DNA of 64,000 bases from CAIKLP01 sp965279595. GTDB taxonomy: Bacteria; Bacteroidota; Bacteroidia; Sphingobacteriales; Sphingobacteriaceae. The translations under genes and the position numbers were made by a program. Positions within the stretch are counted from its first letter, which is position 1, and the number at the start of each line of letters is the position of its first letter. The DNA lies in NCBI GenBank assembly GCA_965279595.1, contig OZ257246.1:1116001-1180000 (forward strand). The letters are read 5' to 3'. Below the pieces are notes generated by a model. The model had not been told where the DNA came from and did not search any database. It was given only the letters and a program-made list of their open reading frames with translations. Positions 18,229-27,104 of this stretch are shown piece after piece.

Positions 18229-18786
18229 TTATTTAGGCAATACGACTGTATTCACTACATGTATTACTCCATTTTTTTGGTAAACATCCGCAATAGTAAC
18301 TGTTGACATTCCGCCGTTTTCATCTGTTAAGATTAAATCTTTTCCTTTCATTGAGGCTACTAAAGTACCACCAGAAACAGTTGCTAATTTTGCCTTTCCT
18401 TTTCCTGCTTTAATTGCTTTGCTAATTGCAGCTGCATCCATTTTGCCAGCAACAACATGATAAGTTAGAACTTTAGTAAGCATAGCTTTGTTTTCTGGCT
18501 TCAATAAAGTTTCAACTGTTCCTGCAGGTAATTTTTCAAATGCTGCATTTGTTGGTGCAAATACTGTGAATGGACCTGCTGATTTTAAAGTTTCAACTAA
18601 TCCCGCTGCTTTAACTGCTGCTACTAAAGTGGTATGATCTTTTGAGTTAACTGCATTATCAACAATGTCTTTTGTTGGATACATAGCAGCACCACCAACC
18701 ATTTTAGTGTCTTGTGCGAATAAACTAGTTGAAATTAATGCGATAGCTGCTACCGCCAATGTTAATGTTGAAATAATTTTTTTCAT
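18229..18786 (-). CDS. Secreted fasciclin (FAS1) domain protein
   Basis: A 185-residue exported protein: signal peptide (MKKIISTLTLAVAAIALISTSLFAQ), a short linker, then one FAS1 domain from about 40 to 185. FAS1 marks are DHTTLVAAVKAAGLVETL, GPFTVFAPTNAAFEKLP and ILTYHVVAGKMDA, with a YQKNGVIHVVNTVVLPK end. FAS1 domains act in adhesion or matrix binding. It is a single-gene unit, 106 bases from the cyclase gene upstream and convergent with the GT39-like gene; an imperfect hairpin around 18182-18208 may serve as a shared terminator but its stem has mismatches. Confidence 0.93.
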   Translation of the reverse strand: MKKIISTLTLAVAAIALISTSLFAQDTKMVGGAAMYPTKDIVDNAVNSKDHTTLVAAVKAAGLVETLKSAGPFTVFAPTNAAFEKLPAGTVETLLKPENKAMLTKVLTYHVVAGKMDAAAISKAIKAGKGKAKLATVSGGTLVASMKGKDLILTDENGGMSTVTIADVYQKNGVIHVVNTVVLPK

Positions 18787-18892
18787 TTTCTTTTCGTTTT
18801 TGGTTATTTGAAGGGATTAACGAAAAGAAAAATGTTTTGGATTTTTAAAATTGATTTTTTTTTAAATGTTGATATAATTCTAAGTAAATAGC

Positions 18893-19630
18893 TTATTTCA
18901 ATTCATATAATAATACTTTGCTTGGACTTGCATCACTTTCGATTGGAGCAATTTGAATATTAATAAAGTATTGTCCGTCTTTTACATTATCAGGTATGTA
19001 TACCATTTCAGTGATGGTCATATCTAATCTAGGATTATTTGGGTAATCCCAAAAACTGTGGTGCGCTGCTAATTGACCTTCATCTTCTTCACGGTCAACG
19101 GAAGGTAAGTCAATTAATAAATGTTTAATTCCTGCCTCTCGAATATGTTTAGTTAAGGAATCATCTAAATAGCAAGGATTATTGCCCGAATATTGTTGTA
19201 CCAATTTATCAGTTGAATTGGGTTGTGTGCGTATAATTATTGCTTGTGTGTTTTTAGATAAACTCTCTAAATCAATTTGTGAATCAAAAATAACTCTATC
19301 GCCATTTTCTATTTTTGTTGGATACACTGTTATTAATTCCGCATAAAAATGAAACTGCTTTAAACATTGATTAATAGTTATTTTTTCTTTGCTTATATGC
19401 CCAACACATTCAGTATGCGTGCCATTTCCGTGAGCATTGATTTTTAAATTTTCACAATTTGCTGATCCCCCTTCCGCAACAGAACCAACAAATGAACCAA
19501 CTCTAATAGGATCAAATTGAGCATATGGAATGTGAAAAGCATTTACACTTATTCCAGATAATAATGGAATGGAAATATCTATTGGCTTTGATAAATCTAT
19601 AAAATGCTTGTTGTTTATCTGTGCTTTCAT
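18893..19630 (-). CDS. Cyclase-family metal-dependent hydrolase
   Basis: A 245-residue cytoplasmic protein of the cyclase family (PF04199), which includes kynurenine formamidase. The metal-binding motif reads HGNGTHTECVGHI, matching HxGTHxDxxxH with Glu in place of Asp. DLSKPIDISIPL at the start and the HSFWDYPNN and TEMVYIPDNV strands also fit. Which substrate it uses cannot be told; no tryptophan genes are near. It lies 14 bases behind hemW on the same strand and is probably its operon partner. Confidence 0.82.
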   Translation of the reverse strand: MKAQINNKHFIDLSKPIDISIPLLSGISVNAFHIPYAQFDPIRVGSFVGSVAEGGSANCENLKINAHGNGTHTECVGHISKEKITINQCLKQFHFYAELITVYPTKIENGDRVIFDSQIDLESLSKNTQAIIIRTQPNSTDKLVQQYSGNNPCYLDDSLTKHIREAGIKHLLIDLPSVDREEDEGQLAAHHSFWDYPNNPRLDMTITEMVYIPDNVKDGQYFINIQIAPIESDASPSKVLLYELK

Positions 19631-19644
19631 CTTGCTATGATAAT

Positions 19645-20805
19645 TTAGTTTTGGTTTTCTTGTTTTTCGAAAAATAAATCTGAAGCTATTTTATCAGCCA
19701 TTAATTTTCCGGTATTAGTGGTCATAATTGATTGGTTGTTTTTTTCAAGCCAATTATTTTTAATAAATATTGAAGTTTTATTTATTAATTCTTGAGTAAG
19801 GGAAGAACCAAATTCATCTTCAAAATATTTTAAATCTATACCCCACATAGTTCTAAGTGATACCATTAAATATTCATTGATTCTATTTTCTATACTTAAT
19901 ATCTCAACAGTTTGTGGTATCTGATCACGCATTATAGAATCAATATATTGATGATTATTGGAAATATTCCATTGGCGAGTTGTTTTGTTAAACGAATGGG
20001 CTGAAGGCCCCACACCTAAATAAGGTATTCCTTTCCAGTATGCTGAATTATGTTTAGAAGGATAGTTTGGTTTACAAAAATTAGAAATTTCATAATGTAT
20101 AAAACCAGCACTTTTTAATTCCTCTTGAAGAATTTCAAATTGATTGGCACTTTGTTCTTCATCCATAGGTTTTATTTTTCCTTTTTGAATGAATGTGTCT
20201 AATGCTGTTCCTTTTTCAACAGTTAAAGCATAAGAAGAAATATGTGGCACACCTAGTTCTAATGTTTGATGAATATTATTTACCCACTCTTTATCAGTTA
20301 AAAGAGGTATTCCATATATTAAATCAATGCTAATATTTTCAATTCCTAAATCTTGTGTGCGTTGAATGCATTCTATAGCTTCTTTTTGTTTATGTGCTCT
20401 ATTCATCCAAATTAAATCTCTGTCAATAAAAGACTGTACACCAATACTCATTCTGTTTATTGCTGTACTTTTTAGACCTTTTAACTTTTCTTTGCTTAAA
20501 TCATCTGGGTTTGCTTCTAAGGTGATTTCAACTTCACTTGAAACTTCAAAGTTTTCATAAATAGTTTGAAGTATTGATTGTATTTCTTGAGCAGAAAGCA
20601 ATGAAGGTGTTCCTCCACCAAAATATATGGTTTCTATATTTTCTTTAGAAAGATAATTTTTTCTTAGTTTAATTTCATGCAATAAAGCTAAAACCAATGC
20701 GTCTTTATGTTTTAGCGTAGTACTAAAGTGAAAATCACAATAATGACAAGCTTGCTTACAAAAAGGGATATGAATATAGATACCTGCCATAGGGCTAAGT
20801 TCCAT
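19645..20805 (-). CDS. hemW: Radical SAM heme chaperone HemW
   Basis: A 386-residue radical SAM protein of the HemN/HemW group. The iron-sulfur motif is FCKQACHYC (Cys16, Cys20, Cys23), with HIPFC ahead of it and the fourth position Phe as in HemW, not the Cys of true HemN. GGGTPSLL, LEANPDDLS, GVQSF and SSYALTVEKGTAL are family blocks, and 386 residues fits HemW (HemN is about 450). It handles heme delivery rather than coproporphyrinogen oxidation. An alternative start at residue 6 (20790, MAGIYIHIPFC) also fits. Only 22 bases part it from the divergent Omp85-like gene. Confidence 0.9.
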   Translation of the reverse strand: MELSPMAGIYIHIPFCKQACHYCDFHFSTTLKHKDALVLALLHEIKLRKNYLSKENIETIYFGGGTPSLLSAQEIQSILQTIYENFEVSSEVEITLEANPDDLSKEKLKGLKSTAINRMSIGVQSFIDRDLIWMNRAHKQKEAIECIQRTQDLGIENISIDLIYGIPLLTDKEWVNNIHQTLELGVPHISSYALTVEKGTALDTFIQKGKIKPMDEEQSANQFEILQEELKSAGFIHYEISNFCKPNYPSKHNSAYWKGIPYLGVGPSAHSFNKTTRQWNISNNHQYIDSIMRDQIPQTVEILSIENRINEYLMVSLRTMWGIDLKYFEDEFGSSLTQELINKTSIFIKNNWLEKNNQSIMTTNTGKLMADKIASDLFFEKQENQN

Positions 20806-20827
20806 ATTTTTAATTTAATTTTAAGCA

Positions 20828-22561
20828 ATGTTTAAATTAAGTAGAATATTTTATTTGATAATGACTTTGGTTGTGCAACAAGTTCAAGCACAAACAAACT
20901 ATTATTTAAAAATAATTCCAACTCAATCATCAAAGTTAATATTCAACTACCAACAGCAATTTACCGATACGCTTTCAAGAACCAATGAAATAAATCAATT
21001 GATTAATTCCTATTATACTCAAGGGTTTATTTTCGCGGAAATAAAATCAAAGATTGATTCTGGTAATTATCAAACAAACTATTTAGAAACAGGAGTAAAG
21101 TTCACTTGGGAAGAAATTAAGTTTTCAAATACTTGGAAGGAAATTTTGTTAGAAAGTAATTTTAAGGAAAAGCAATTCATTAGGAAAGCCATCAATCCAG
21201 GTAAACTTAAATCATTATTCGATGCGGTTATTACCTATTGTGAAAATAACGGTTATCCATTTGCAAGAATTAAATTAGATTCAATTCAAATAAATAATGG
21301 TTTAGTAAAAGCAAAATTAGCCATTGAACTTAATCAAATTGTTAGGATTGATAGTGTTCGCTTAATAGGTAATTCAGTTATAAGTAAACGTTTCTTAATG
21401 ACTTATATAGGAATTAAGGAAGGAAACTTATACAATGAATCATTATTGAAAGCAGTCAATGCAAGAATTTCAGAATTGCCATTTTTAAAAAGCAAATTCC
21501 CTTCTCAAATTGTTTTTAGTAAAACTGAAACTTATTTAAATATTTTTCCAGAAAAAAGAAATGCAAATCAATTTGATGGCTTAATAGGAATACTTCCTGC
21601 AAATACCACTAGCAGTAAAACTCAATTAATTGGACAATTACATTTAGGTTTATTAAATACTTTTAAACAAGCAGAATTAATAGATGTGCTATTTAAAGGA
21701 CAACCAAATTCAACTAGAGACATCAAATTAAAACTCAATTTCCCATTTATTCTTAGTTCACCAATTAGTTTAGATTTATTGTTTGCAGTGAGGCGACAAG
21801 ACACCACATTTTCGCAAATTGAACAAGAAATTGGATTGCCATATTATAGAAGAGCGGGTAATTATTTCAAAGTATATTTCAAAAATTCACAAAGTAATTT
21901 ATTGTCTACAAAAGGCCTGATTACCGCAACAGTGCTACCTAGTTATGCTGATGTAAGTAGCAGTCAATATGGAATTGGAGTAAAGGAAGAGCGTTTAGAT
22001 TATAGAAATAATCCGAGGAAAGGTTTTTTGATTTTAATGAATAGCTCAATTGGAAATAGAGTAATAAAAAAGAATGCTTTAGTAAATGAAATCCTATATG
22101 ATAGTTTACAATTAAATTCAATTCAATATAGATTAGATTTTAAAGCAGATCTTTTTATCCCAATTGTTGGAAGAAATGTTGTTAAAATTTCAACTATTGC
22201 AAATTGGGTAGAAAGTCCAAATTTATTTCAAAATGAATTGGTTCGATTTGGTGGGATTAATGATTTAAGAGGCTTTGATGAAGAATCGATTTTTGCTTCT
22301 GAATTATTAATCTACAATTTAGAATATCGATTTCTATTAGATCAAAACTCCTTTTTTCAATTGTTTTATAATCAAGCTTTTTATCAAAGGAAAATTAATA
22401 AGCAATTGGTTTCTGACAATCCTTTTGGTTTTGGGCTTGGGGTAAATTTTGAAACTAAAGCTGGAATTTTCACTCTTTGTTATGCTTTAGGAAAACAGTT
22501 TAACAATCCAATATCATTTAGTACTGGAAAGATCCATTTTGGAATTATCAATTATTTTTAA
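20828..22561 (+). CDS. Omp85/BamA-TamA-like outer membrane protein
   Basis: A 577-residue outer membrane protein with a signal peptide (cleavage near VQAQ). Residues about 90-230 contain POTRA-like units (AVITYCENNGYPFARIKLD and VRIDSVRLIGNSVISKRFL). From about 250 on there are amphipathic beta strands, and FGGINDLRGFDEESIF holds the RGF motif of the Omp85 barrel. It is shorter than BamA (about 800) and has fewer POTRA units, so a TamA-like or single-purpose transporter is more likely than the essential assembly factor. The ATG follows only 22 bases behind the divergent hemW start. Confidence 0.8.
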   Translation: MFKLSRIFYLIMTLVVQQVQAQTNYYLKIIPTQSSKLIFNYQQQFTDTLSRTNEINQLINSYYTQGFIFAEIKSKIDSGNYQTNYLETGVKFTWEEIKFSNTWKEILLESNFKEKQFIRKAINPGKLKSLFDAVITYCENNGYPFARIKLDSIQINNGLVKAKLAIELNQIVRIDSVRLIGNSVISKRFLMTYIGIKEGNLYNESLLKAVNARISELPFLKSKFPSQIVFSKTETYLNIFPEKRNANQFDGLIGILPANTTSSKTQLIGQLHLGLLNTFKQAELIDVLFKGQPNSTRDIKLKLNFPFILSSPISLDLLFAVRRQDTTFSQIEQEIGLPYYRRAGNYFKVYFKNSQSNLLSTKGLITATVLPSYADVSSSQYGIGVKEERLDYRNNPRKGFLILMNSSIGNRVIKKNALVNEILYDSLQLNSIQYRLDFKADLFIPIVGRNVVKISTIANWVESPNLFQNELVRFGGINDLRGFDEESIFASELLIYNLEYRFLLDQNSFFQLFYNQAFYQRKINKQLVSDNPFGFGLGVNFETKAGIFTLCYALGKQFNNPISFSTGKIHFGIINYF

Positions 22562-22621
22562 TTTTCACTTCAATATTTATACCTATTTTCGGACAAAATT
22601 TATAATCTAGTTTGCCAAGAA

Positions 22622-23575
22622 TTGAGAAAGCATTATATACTTTTATTGTTTATTTTATTAGTTACTTCAACAATAGTTCAAGCTAATAAAGATAGCGTAA
22701 ATTCAAATTATAAAAGAGACACAAGTTATTATCGATTTTACCCACCAGGCTATTTTGCATTAGACACAGATACTTCTTTTTTGGTAAAGATAGATTCAAA
22801 TCTACTAACCAAAAGCACTGCAATTTTTGATTCAGTAATGTTAAATTATCAGTCAGATGATTATAGTTATTTAAGTCAATATGCTTTAAAAAACAATTCC
22901 AATTTAAAAGCTAGTAATAATTATAAACTTAGAAAACCAAAGGAAAATTGGATTAGTTTCCTCATCATTACTCTTCTGACTTACCTAACAATTATCAGAG
23001 TTCAATACGCAAAAAATATCCCAGTACTATTTCAAGCTTATTGGAATGATAGAGTAATTGGACAATTTACTAGAGATGATAATTTTTTTAAGATAAGAAC
23101 AGCGGCATTATTCTTTCTTCTATTCTGTGCCATTTTCGCACTCTTGCTCTATAATGTGTTAAATTATTTTGAAAATAATTTATTGAATGTGGGTCTTACA
23201 GCCTATTATCGAATATTTTTAATCGTTAATAGTTATTACTTAGGAAAATATTTGTTGATGAAATTATCTGGGTACTTATTTTCCATCCAAAAAGTAATTT
23301 CTGGTTATTTGGCAATTATATCGGTTTCAAACTTGGTTTATACAATGATAATCATACCAATTTTATTGTTTTACCAATACTTGCCAGTAACAGTTCAGGC
23401 CTACTTAATTTATGTTTTGATATTTTTATGGGTATTTAATACATTTTATAAGTACTTGAGAAGCGGATCATTCGTGGTATCTAATTTTCAGTTTCCTAAG
23501 TTTTATTTATTTCTCTATCTTTGCAGCCTGGAAATAATGCCATTATTGGTTATTTATAAGTTATTTATAATCTAA
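22622..23575 (+). CDS. DUF4271 membrane protein
   Basis: A 317-residue protein read from a TTG start; no in-frame ATG exists upstream before the preceding stop, and the TTG gives a fitting signal peptide (MRKHYILLLFILLVTSTIVQA). A soluble stretch of about 80 residues is followed by six or so membrane segments from about 110. The layout and the position right before a HemD-like gene match DUF4271, a Bacteroidota family of unknown function that regularly sits beside uroporphyrinogen-III synthase genes. The next gene follows within 30 bases. Confidence 0.75.
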   Translation: MRKHYILLLFILLVTSTIVQANKDSVNSNYKRDTSYYRFYPPGYFALDTDTSFLVKIDSNLLTKSTAIFDSVMLNYQSDDYSYLSQYALKNNSNLKASNNYKLRKPKENWISFLIITLLTYLTIIRVQYAKNIPVLFQAYWNDRVIGQFTRDDNFFKIRTAALFFLLFCAIFALLLYNVLNYFENNLLNVGLTAYYRIFLIVNSYYLGKYLLMKLSGYLFSIQKVISGYLAIISVSNLVYTMIIIPILLFYQYLPVTVQAYLIYVLIFLWVFNTFYKYLRSGSFVVSNFQFPKFYLFLYLCSLEIMPLLVIYKLFII

Positions 23576-23604
23576 TTTGGTGTTTGAAAATTCAGTTTGC
23601 AGCA

Positions 23605-24360
23605 ATGGATAAGAAATTGAAAGTAAAAAGCATTCTAGTTACACAGCCTAAACCTGAGACTGATAAGTCTCCTTTTTTTGATTTAGCTAAAAAGTTTAAT
23701 TTAAAGATAGATTTCAGGTCTTTTATTCATGTTGAAGGTATTCCAGCAAAGGAATTTAGAAAAGAGAAGACAAACCCATTAGATTTTTCTGCAGTTATTT
23801 TTACAAGCAGAAATTCAATAGATCATTATTTCAGAGTTTGTGAAGAAATGAGATTAGAGGTTCCGGCTGAGATGAAATATTTCTGTATCACAGAAGCTGT
23901 TGCATTATATATGCAAAAATACGTTCAGTACCGTAAAAGAAAGATTTTTATTGGTAAGCAAACAACTGCAGATTTAATTGATTTGATTAAAAAACATAAG
24001 GATGAAAAATATTTTTATCCTTGTACAGATGTCCATACAGACAGTATTCCAGTGTTTTTAGAAGAAAATGGATATGATTTTTGTGAAGCAGTTTTATACA
24101 AAACTGTATGTAGTGATTTATCTGATTTAGCTAATGTAAATTATGATATGATTGCTTTTTTCAGTCCTTCTGGAATTAAATCATTGTTTATGAATTTCCC
24201 AGATTTCAAACAGAATAATACACGAATAGCAACCTTTGGGCCAACAACTGCCAAAGCAGTAATTGATGCAGGCTTAAATATTGATGTTCAAGCTCCAAGT
24301 CCACAAGCACCATCAATGACAATGGCTATTGAGGAATATGTGAAAACATCAAATAAATAG
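23605..24360 (+). CDS. hemD: Uroporphyrinogen-III synthase-like protein
   Basis: Family of HemD, which closes hydroxymethylbilane to uroporphyrinogen III in tetrapyrrole synthesis. I start at the ATG at 23605 (MDKKLKVKSILVTQPKP); a TTG at 23584 would add seven residues. Two-domain HemD layout: SAVIFTSRNSIDHYF, YFCITEAVALYMQK, YPCTDVHTDSIPVFL, FFSPSGIKSLF and IATFGPTTAKAVIDAG. HemD is poorly conserved, so the assignment rests on these blocks and on the DUF4271 neighbour. About 251 residues. A terminator follows. Confidence 0.85.
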   Translation: MDKKLKVKSILVTQPKPETDKSPFFDLAKKFNLKIDFRSFIHVEGIPAKEFRKEKTNPLDFSAVIFTSRNSIDHYFRVCEEMRLEVPAEMKYFCITEAVALYMQKYVQYRKRKIFIGKQTTADLIDLIKKHKDEKYFYPCTDVHTDSIPVFLEENGYDFCEAVLYKTVCSDLSDLANVNYDMIAFFSPSGIKSLFMNFPDFKQNNTRIATFGPTTAKAVIDAGLNIDVQAPSPQAPSMTMAIEEYVKTSNK

Positions 24361-24412
24361 AAATTTTAGCTAAAATATTGCCGATTGTTGTAGGATGTAA
24401 TTAATAATATTC

Positions 24413-24455
24413 AAAAACCCATAGTTTTTTTCTAAAATTATGGGTTTGTTTTTTA
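24413..24455 (+). terminator. Terminator after the DUF4271-HemD pair
   Basis: AAACCCATA pairs with TATGGGTTT across a 15-base loop and is followed by GTTTTTT. It separates the hemD transcript from the porP promoter. Between them (24456-24572) I see no gene or structure. Confidence 0.7.
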
Positions 24456-24572
24456 TAGAATTAATTCCTTTCAAAACCAACAAAATAATATCATTCCAAG
24501 GCAGAACAGAACAATTTCATTATCAGTATTTTGTCTTGTTTTATAAAAAAATGTGAGTTTAACCTCTAAAAA

Positions 24573-24603
24573 TTTGCATAGACTGAATAATATACTAATT
24601 TTG
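24573..24603 (+). promoter_or_regulatory. Bacteroidota-type promoter for the PorP/SprF gene
   Basis: TTTG at 24573-24576, 19 bases, then TAATTTTG at 24596-24603: an exact match to the TTTG-N19-TAnnTTTG consensus of the Bacteroidota housekeeping sigma factor. It predicts a start near 24610 and a leader of about 35 bases. Confidence 0.75.
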
Positions 24604-24644
24604 GAATCCCTCTTATTTTAGCCAAAGGGTGTCAACGATAACGA

Positions 24645-25592
24645 ATGAAAAATAGAATACGCTGCATTTGCCTTGTAATTACATCTTTATTTTTAGGGGC
24701 AAATAGTTCATTTGCACAACAAGACCCACACTATTCGCATTATATGTTTAATAGCTTTGTTTTCAATCCAGCATTGGCTGGGAATAAGGAATCATTGAGC
24801 ATGGTAGGGCTTTTCCGTGCACAGTATGTTGGTTTTGATGGAGGTCCAACAACCCAAACAATTTCAGCACATATGCCTGTACCCGCATTAAAAGGTGGAG
24901 TAGGTTTACATATAGTGAATGATCAAATTGGTTATGAAAGAAATTTAAATTTCATGGCATCTTATGCATATAAATACCAAATGGCTACTGGTTTATTATC
25001 TGTTGGAGCATCATTAGGAATTCTGCAAAGAACATTAGAAGGTGGAAAATTAGTTGCCATCAATCCGGGTGATCCGAAATTGCCAGTAGGTACAGTAAAT
25101 GCTGTAAAGCCAGACATTAATTTTGGTTTACTTTATAATACAGATCAGTACTATGTGGGCTTATCAACTTCACATTTAACACGTCCAACTTTTAAATTTG
25201 ATGTTCCAGGTACCTCTGAATACAGAAGTATTTTCCATTATTATTTAACGGGTGGTTATAATATGAACATCAATCCATCATTAGATTTCAAACCATCAGT
25301 GATATTACTTTACTCTAAAACAATGTCGGCAGAAGCTAATGCAATGCTATTCTATAACCAGAAGTTTTGGGGAGGATTATCATATCGTTTAAATGATGCA
25401 TTGATTGGAATTGTTGGATTGAACATCACAGAACGTATAAAAATGAGTTATTCTTATGATTATACCTTATCAAAATTGAATCAATCAAGTAACGGAAGTA
25501 ATGGTTCACATGAATTTTTAATCGGATATGATGTCATATTCGTTAAGAAAGTGAAGACTGATGTGATAATTAAAACCCCTAGATTCTTGTAA
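24645..25592 (+). CDS. PorP/SprF-family type IX secretion outer membrane protein
   Basis: Outer membrane beta barrel of the PorP/SprF family, which works with the type IX secretion motor (partner of PorK/PorN rings) and with gliding adhesins. The 315-residue product has a signal peptide (SSFAQ) and the family opening QQDPHYSHYMFNSFVFNPALAG, followed by regular strands such as GVGLHIVNDQIGYER and the last strand ending HEFLIGYDVIF. It lies directly ahead of gldKLMN, the classic porP-K-L-M-N order, but has its own promoter, and a hairpin between it and gldK suggests separate transcripts. Confidence 0.93.
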   Translation: MKNRIRCICLVITSLFLGANSSFAQQDPHYSHYMFNSFVFNPALAGNKESLSMVGLFRAQYVGFDGGPTTQTISAHMPVPALKGGVGLHIVNDQIGYERNLNFMASYAYKYQMATGLLSVGASLGILQRTLEGGKLVAINPGDPKLPVGTVNAVKPDINFGLLYNTDQYYVGLSTSHLTRPTFKFDVPGTSEYRSIFHYYLTGGYNMNINPSLDFKPSVILLYSKTMSAEANAMLFYNQKFWGGLSYRLNDALIGIVGLNITERIKMSYSYDYTLSKLNQSSNGSNGSHEFLIGYDVIFVKKVKTDVIIKTPRFL

Positions 25593-25630
25593 ATACCCGT
25601 TATTTACCGCAATAAATACTAAAAACGCTC

Positions 25631-25669
25631 GTTTCAGTTTGCTTTTTTACCAAATTGAAACAACTTTTT
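25631..25669 (+). terminator. Probable terminator between porP and gldK
   Basis: GTTTCAGTTTG pairs with CAAATTGAAAC (one G-T wobble) around CTTTTTTAC, then AACTTTTTA follows. The T tract is weak, so partial read-through into gldKLMN is likely. Confidence 0.5.
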
Positions 25670-25703
25670 AGCAAATAGGATAAAATAAATTATCACACTT
25701 TCT

Positions 25704-25734
25704 TTTGTAAAATAGGTTTTATATGCTATTTTTG
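25704..25734 (+). promoter_or_regulatory. Bacteroidota-type promoter for gldKLMN
   Basis: TTTG at 25704-25707, 19 bases, then TATTTTTG at 25727-25734. This is again an exact consensus match with the same 19-base spacing as the porP promoter, which suggests the two units are driven alike. Predicted leader to the gldK ATG at 25791 is about 50 bases. Confidence 0.78.
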
Positions 25735-25790
25735 TAGATACGGCTTAGTACAAATAATTAATTTAAAGCAAGAATTTAGTAATGCTTATT

Positions 25791-27053
25791 ATGAAAAAAA
25801 TCGCTTTGTTTTGTTTAGCGGGACTATCAGTAGTTGTTAGCAGCTGCGGATTGAATTCAGGTAACGGTGAGTTGGTAGGGTCTGACAAACGCCCTGTATT
25901 TAAGCCATTCATTCCTTATGGTATGGTGTATGTTCCGTCAGGTTCGTATCATACTGGTCAATCTGATCAGGATATCAACTATTCACAAACTTCCCACAAC
26001 CGTCAAATCAGTATTAGTGCATTCTATATTGATGAAACTGAAATCACCAATAACGAATACCGTCAATTTACGGAGTATGTTCGTGATTCAATGATTAAGA
26101 AAACATTGGGTGGAGAACACATTCTTCAAGATGCAGATGGTAAAGAGTATTTGAATTGGGAAACCAAATTAGATTTCCGTGAGCCAACTGTACTAGAGGC
26201 TTTAGCTGAACTATATTATCCTGAAGAGGAACGTATTTTCGGTCGTAAGGAAATTGATGTGCGTAAATTGATTTACCATTCAGAATGGTTCGATTTAGTT
26301 TCGGCTGCGAATAAATCAAATCGTGATAAACCTAGAACAAACTTTATTGTAAAAGAGGATATTCCTGTTTATCCAGATACATTATGTTTCATTTCTGATT
26401 TCTCTTATTCATTAAATGATCCAATGGTAGAAAAATACTTTTGGCATCCAGCTTATGATGAATATCCAGTTGTGGGTGTAAATTGGAAACAAGCAAGAGC
26501 ATTCACAGTTTGGAGATCTAGATTGTTAGATAATTTCAAACGTGCTGAAGGTGAAGCGGTAATGAATCAATTCCGTTTACCAACTGAGGCCGAATGGGAA
26601 TATGCATCAAGAGGTGGTCGTGTAGGGGCTGATTATGGATGGGGTGGACCATATGTAAGAAACAGCAAAGGTTGTTTAATTGCAAACTTCAAACCAGGTC
26701 GTGGAAATTATGGCGATGATGGCGGTATGCAAACTGTAAAAGTTACTTCTTATTTCCCTAATGATTTCGGGATTTATAATATGTCTGGAAACGTTTCAGA
26801 ATGGACTAGTTCTGCTTTTGATGAATCAGCAAATACTTTCATTCATGATTTAAATCCAAACTATACTTATGAAGCTAAACCAGAAGATGCTGAAGTGTTG
26901 AAACGTAAAGTTATCAAAGGTGGATCTTGGAAAGACATTGGGTATTTCTTGCAAAATGGTACACGTGATTACGAATATCAAGATACTGCAAAATCATACG
27001 TTGGATTCCGTTGTGTAATGTCATACATGGGAAGATCAATCGCTGACGAATAA
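25791..27053 (+). CDS. gldK: Type IX secretion / gliding lipoprotein GldK (PorK)
   Basis: Lipoprotein that, with GldN, forms the periplasmic ring under the outer membrane in type IX secretion. I start at the ATG at 25791 (MKKIALF), three codons inside another ATG at 25782, because it gives a standard lipoprotein signal (VVSSC). The mature part is a formylglycine-generating-enzyme-like (FGE-sulfatase) domain: YGMVYVPSGSYHTG, YIDETEITNNEYRQF, FRLPTEAEWEYASRGG, GNVSEWTS and YVGFRCVMS. The fold is used as a scaffold here. About 420 residues. Rich in CGT arginine codons, unlike many neighbours. Confidence 0.95.
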   Translation: MKKIALFCLAGLSVVVSSCGLNSGNGELVGSDKRPVFKPFIPYGMVYVPSGSYHTGQSDQDINYSQTSHNRQISISAFYIDETEITNNEYRQFTEYVRDSMIKKTLGGEHILQDADGKEYLNWETKLDFREPTVLEALAELYYPEEERIFGRKEIDVRKLIYHSEWFDLVSAANKSNRDKPRTNFIVKEDIPVYPDTLCFISDFSYSLNDPMVEKYFWHPAYDEYPVVGVNWKQARAFTVWRSRLLDNFKRAEGEAVMNQFRLPTEAEWEYASRGGRVGADYGWGGPYVRNSKGCLIANFKPGRGNYGDDGGMQTVKVTSYFPNDFGIYNMSGNVSEWTSSAFDESANTFIHDLNPNYTYEAKPEDAEVLKRKVIKGGSWKDIGYFLQNGTRDYEYQDTAKSYVGFRCVMSYMGRSIADE

Positions 27054-27104
27054 TATTAACAAACAAAATAAACTCTAATTAATCACTCAAACTAAAAAAA
27101 ACAA

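Noticed and set aside
24456..24572. Possible small RNA or gene between hemD and porP
   Set aside because: No stem, no start with a leader, and no coding pattern; only AT-rich sequence up to the porP promoter.
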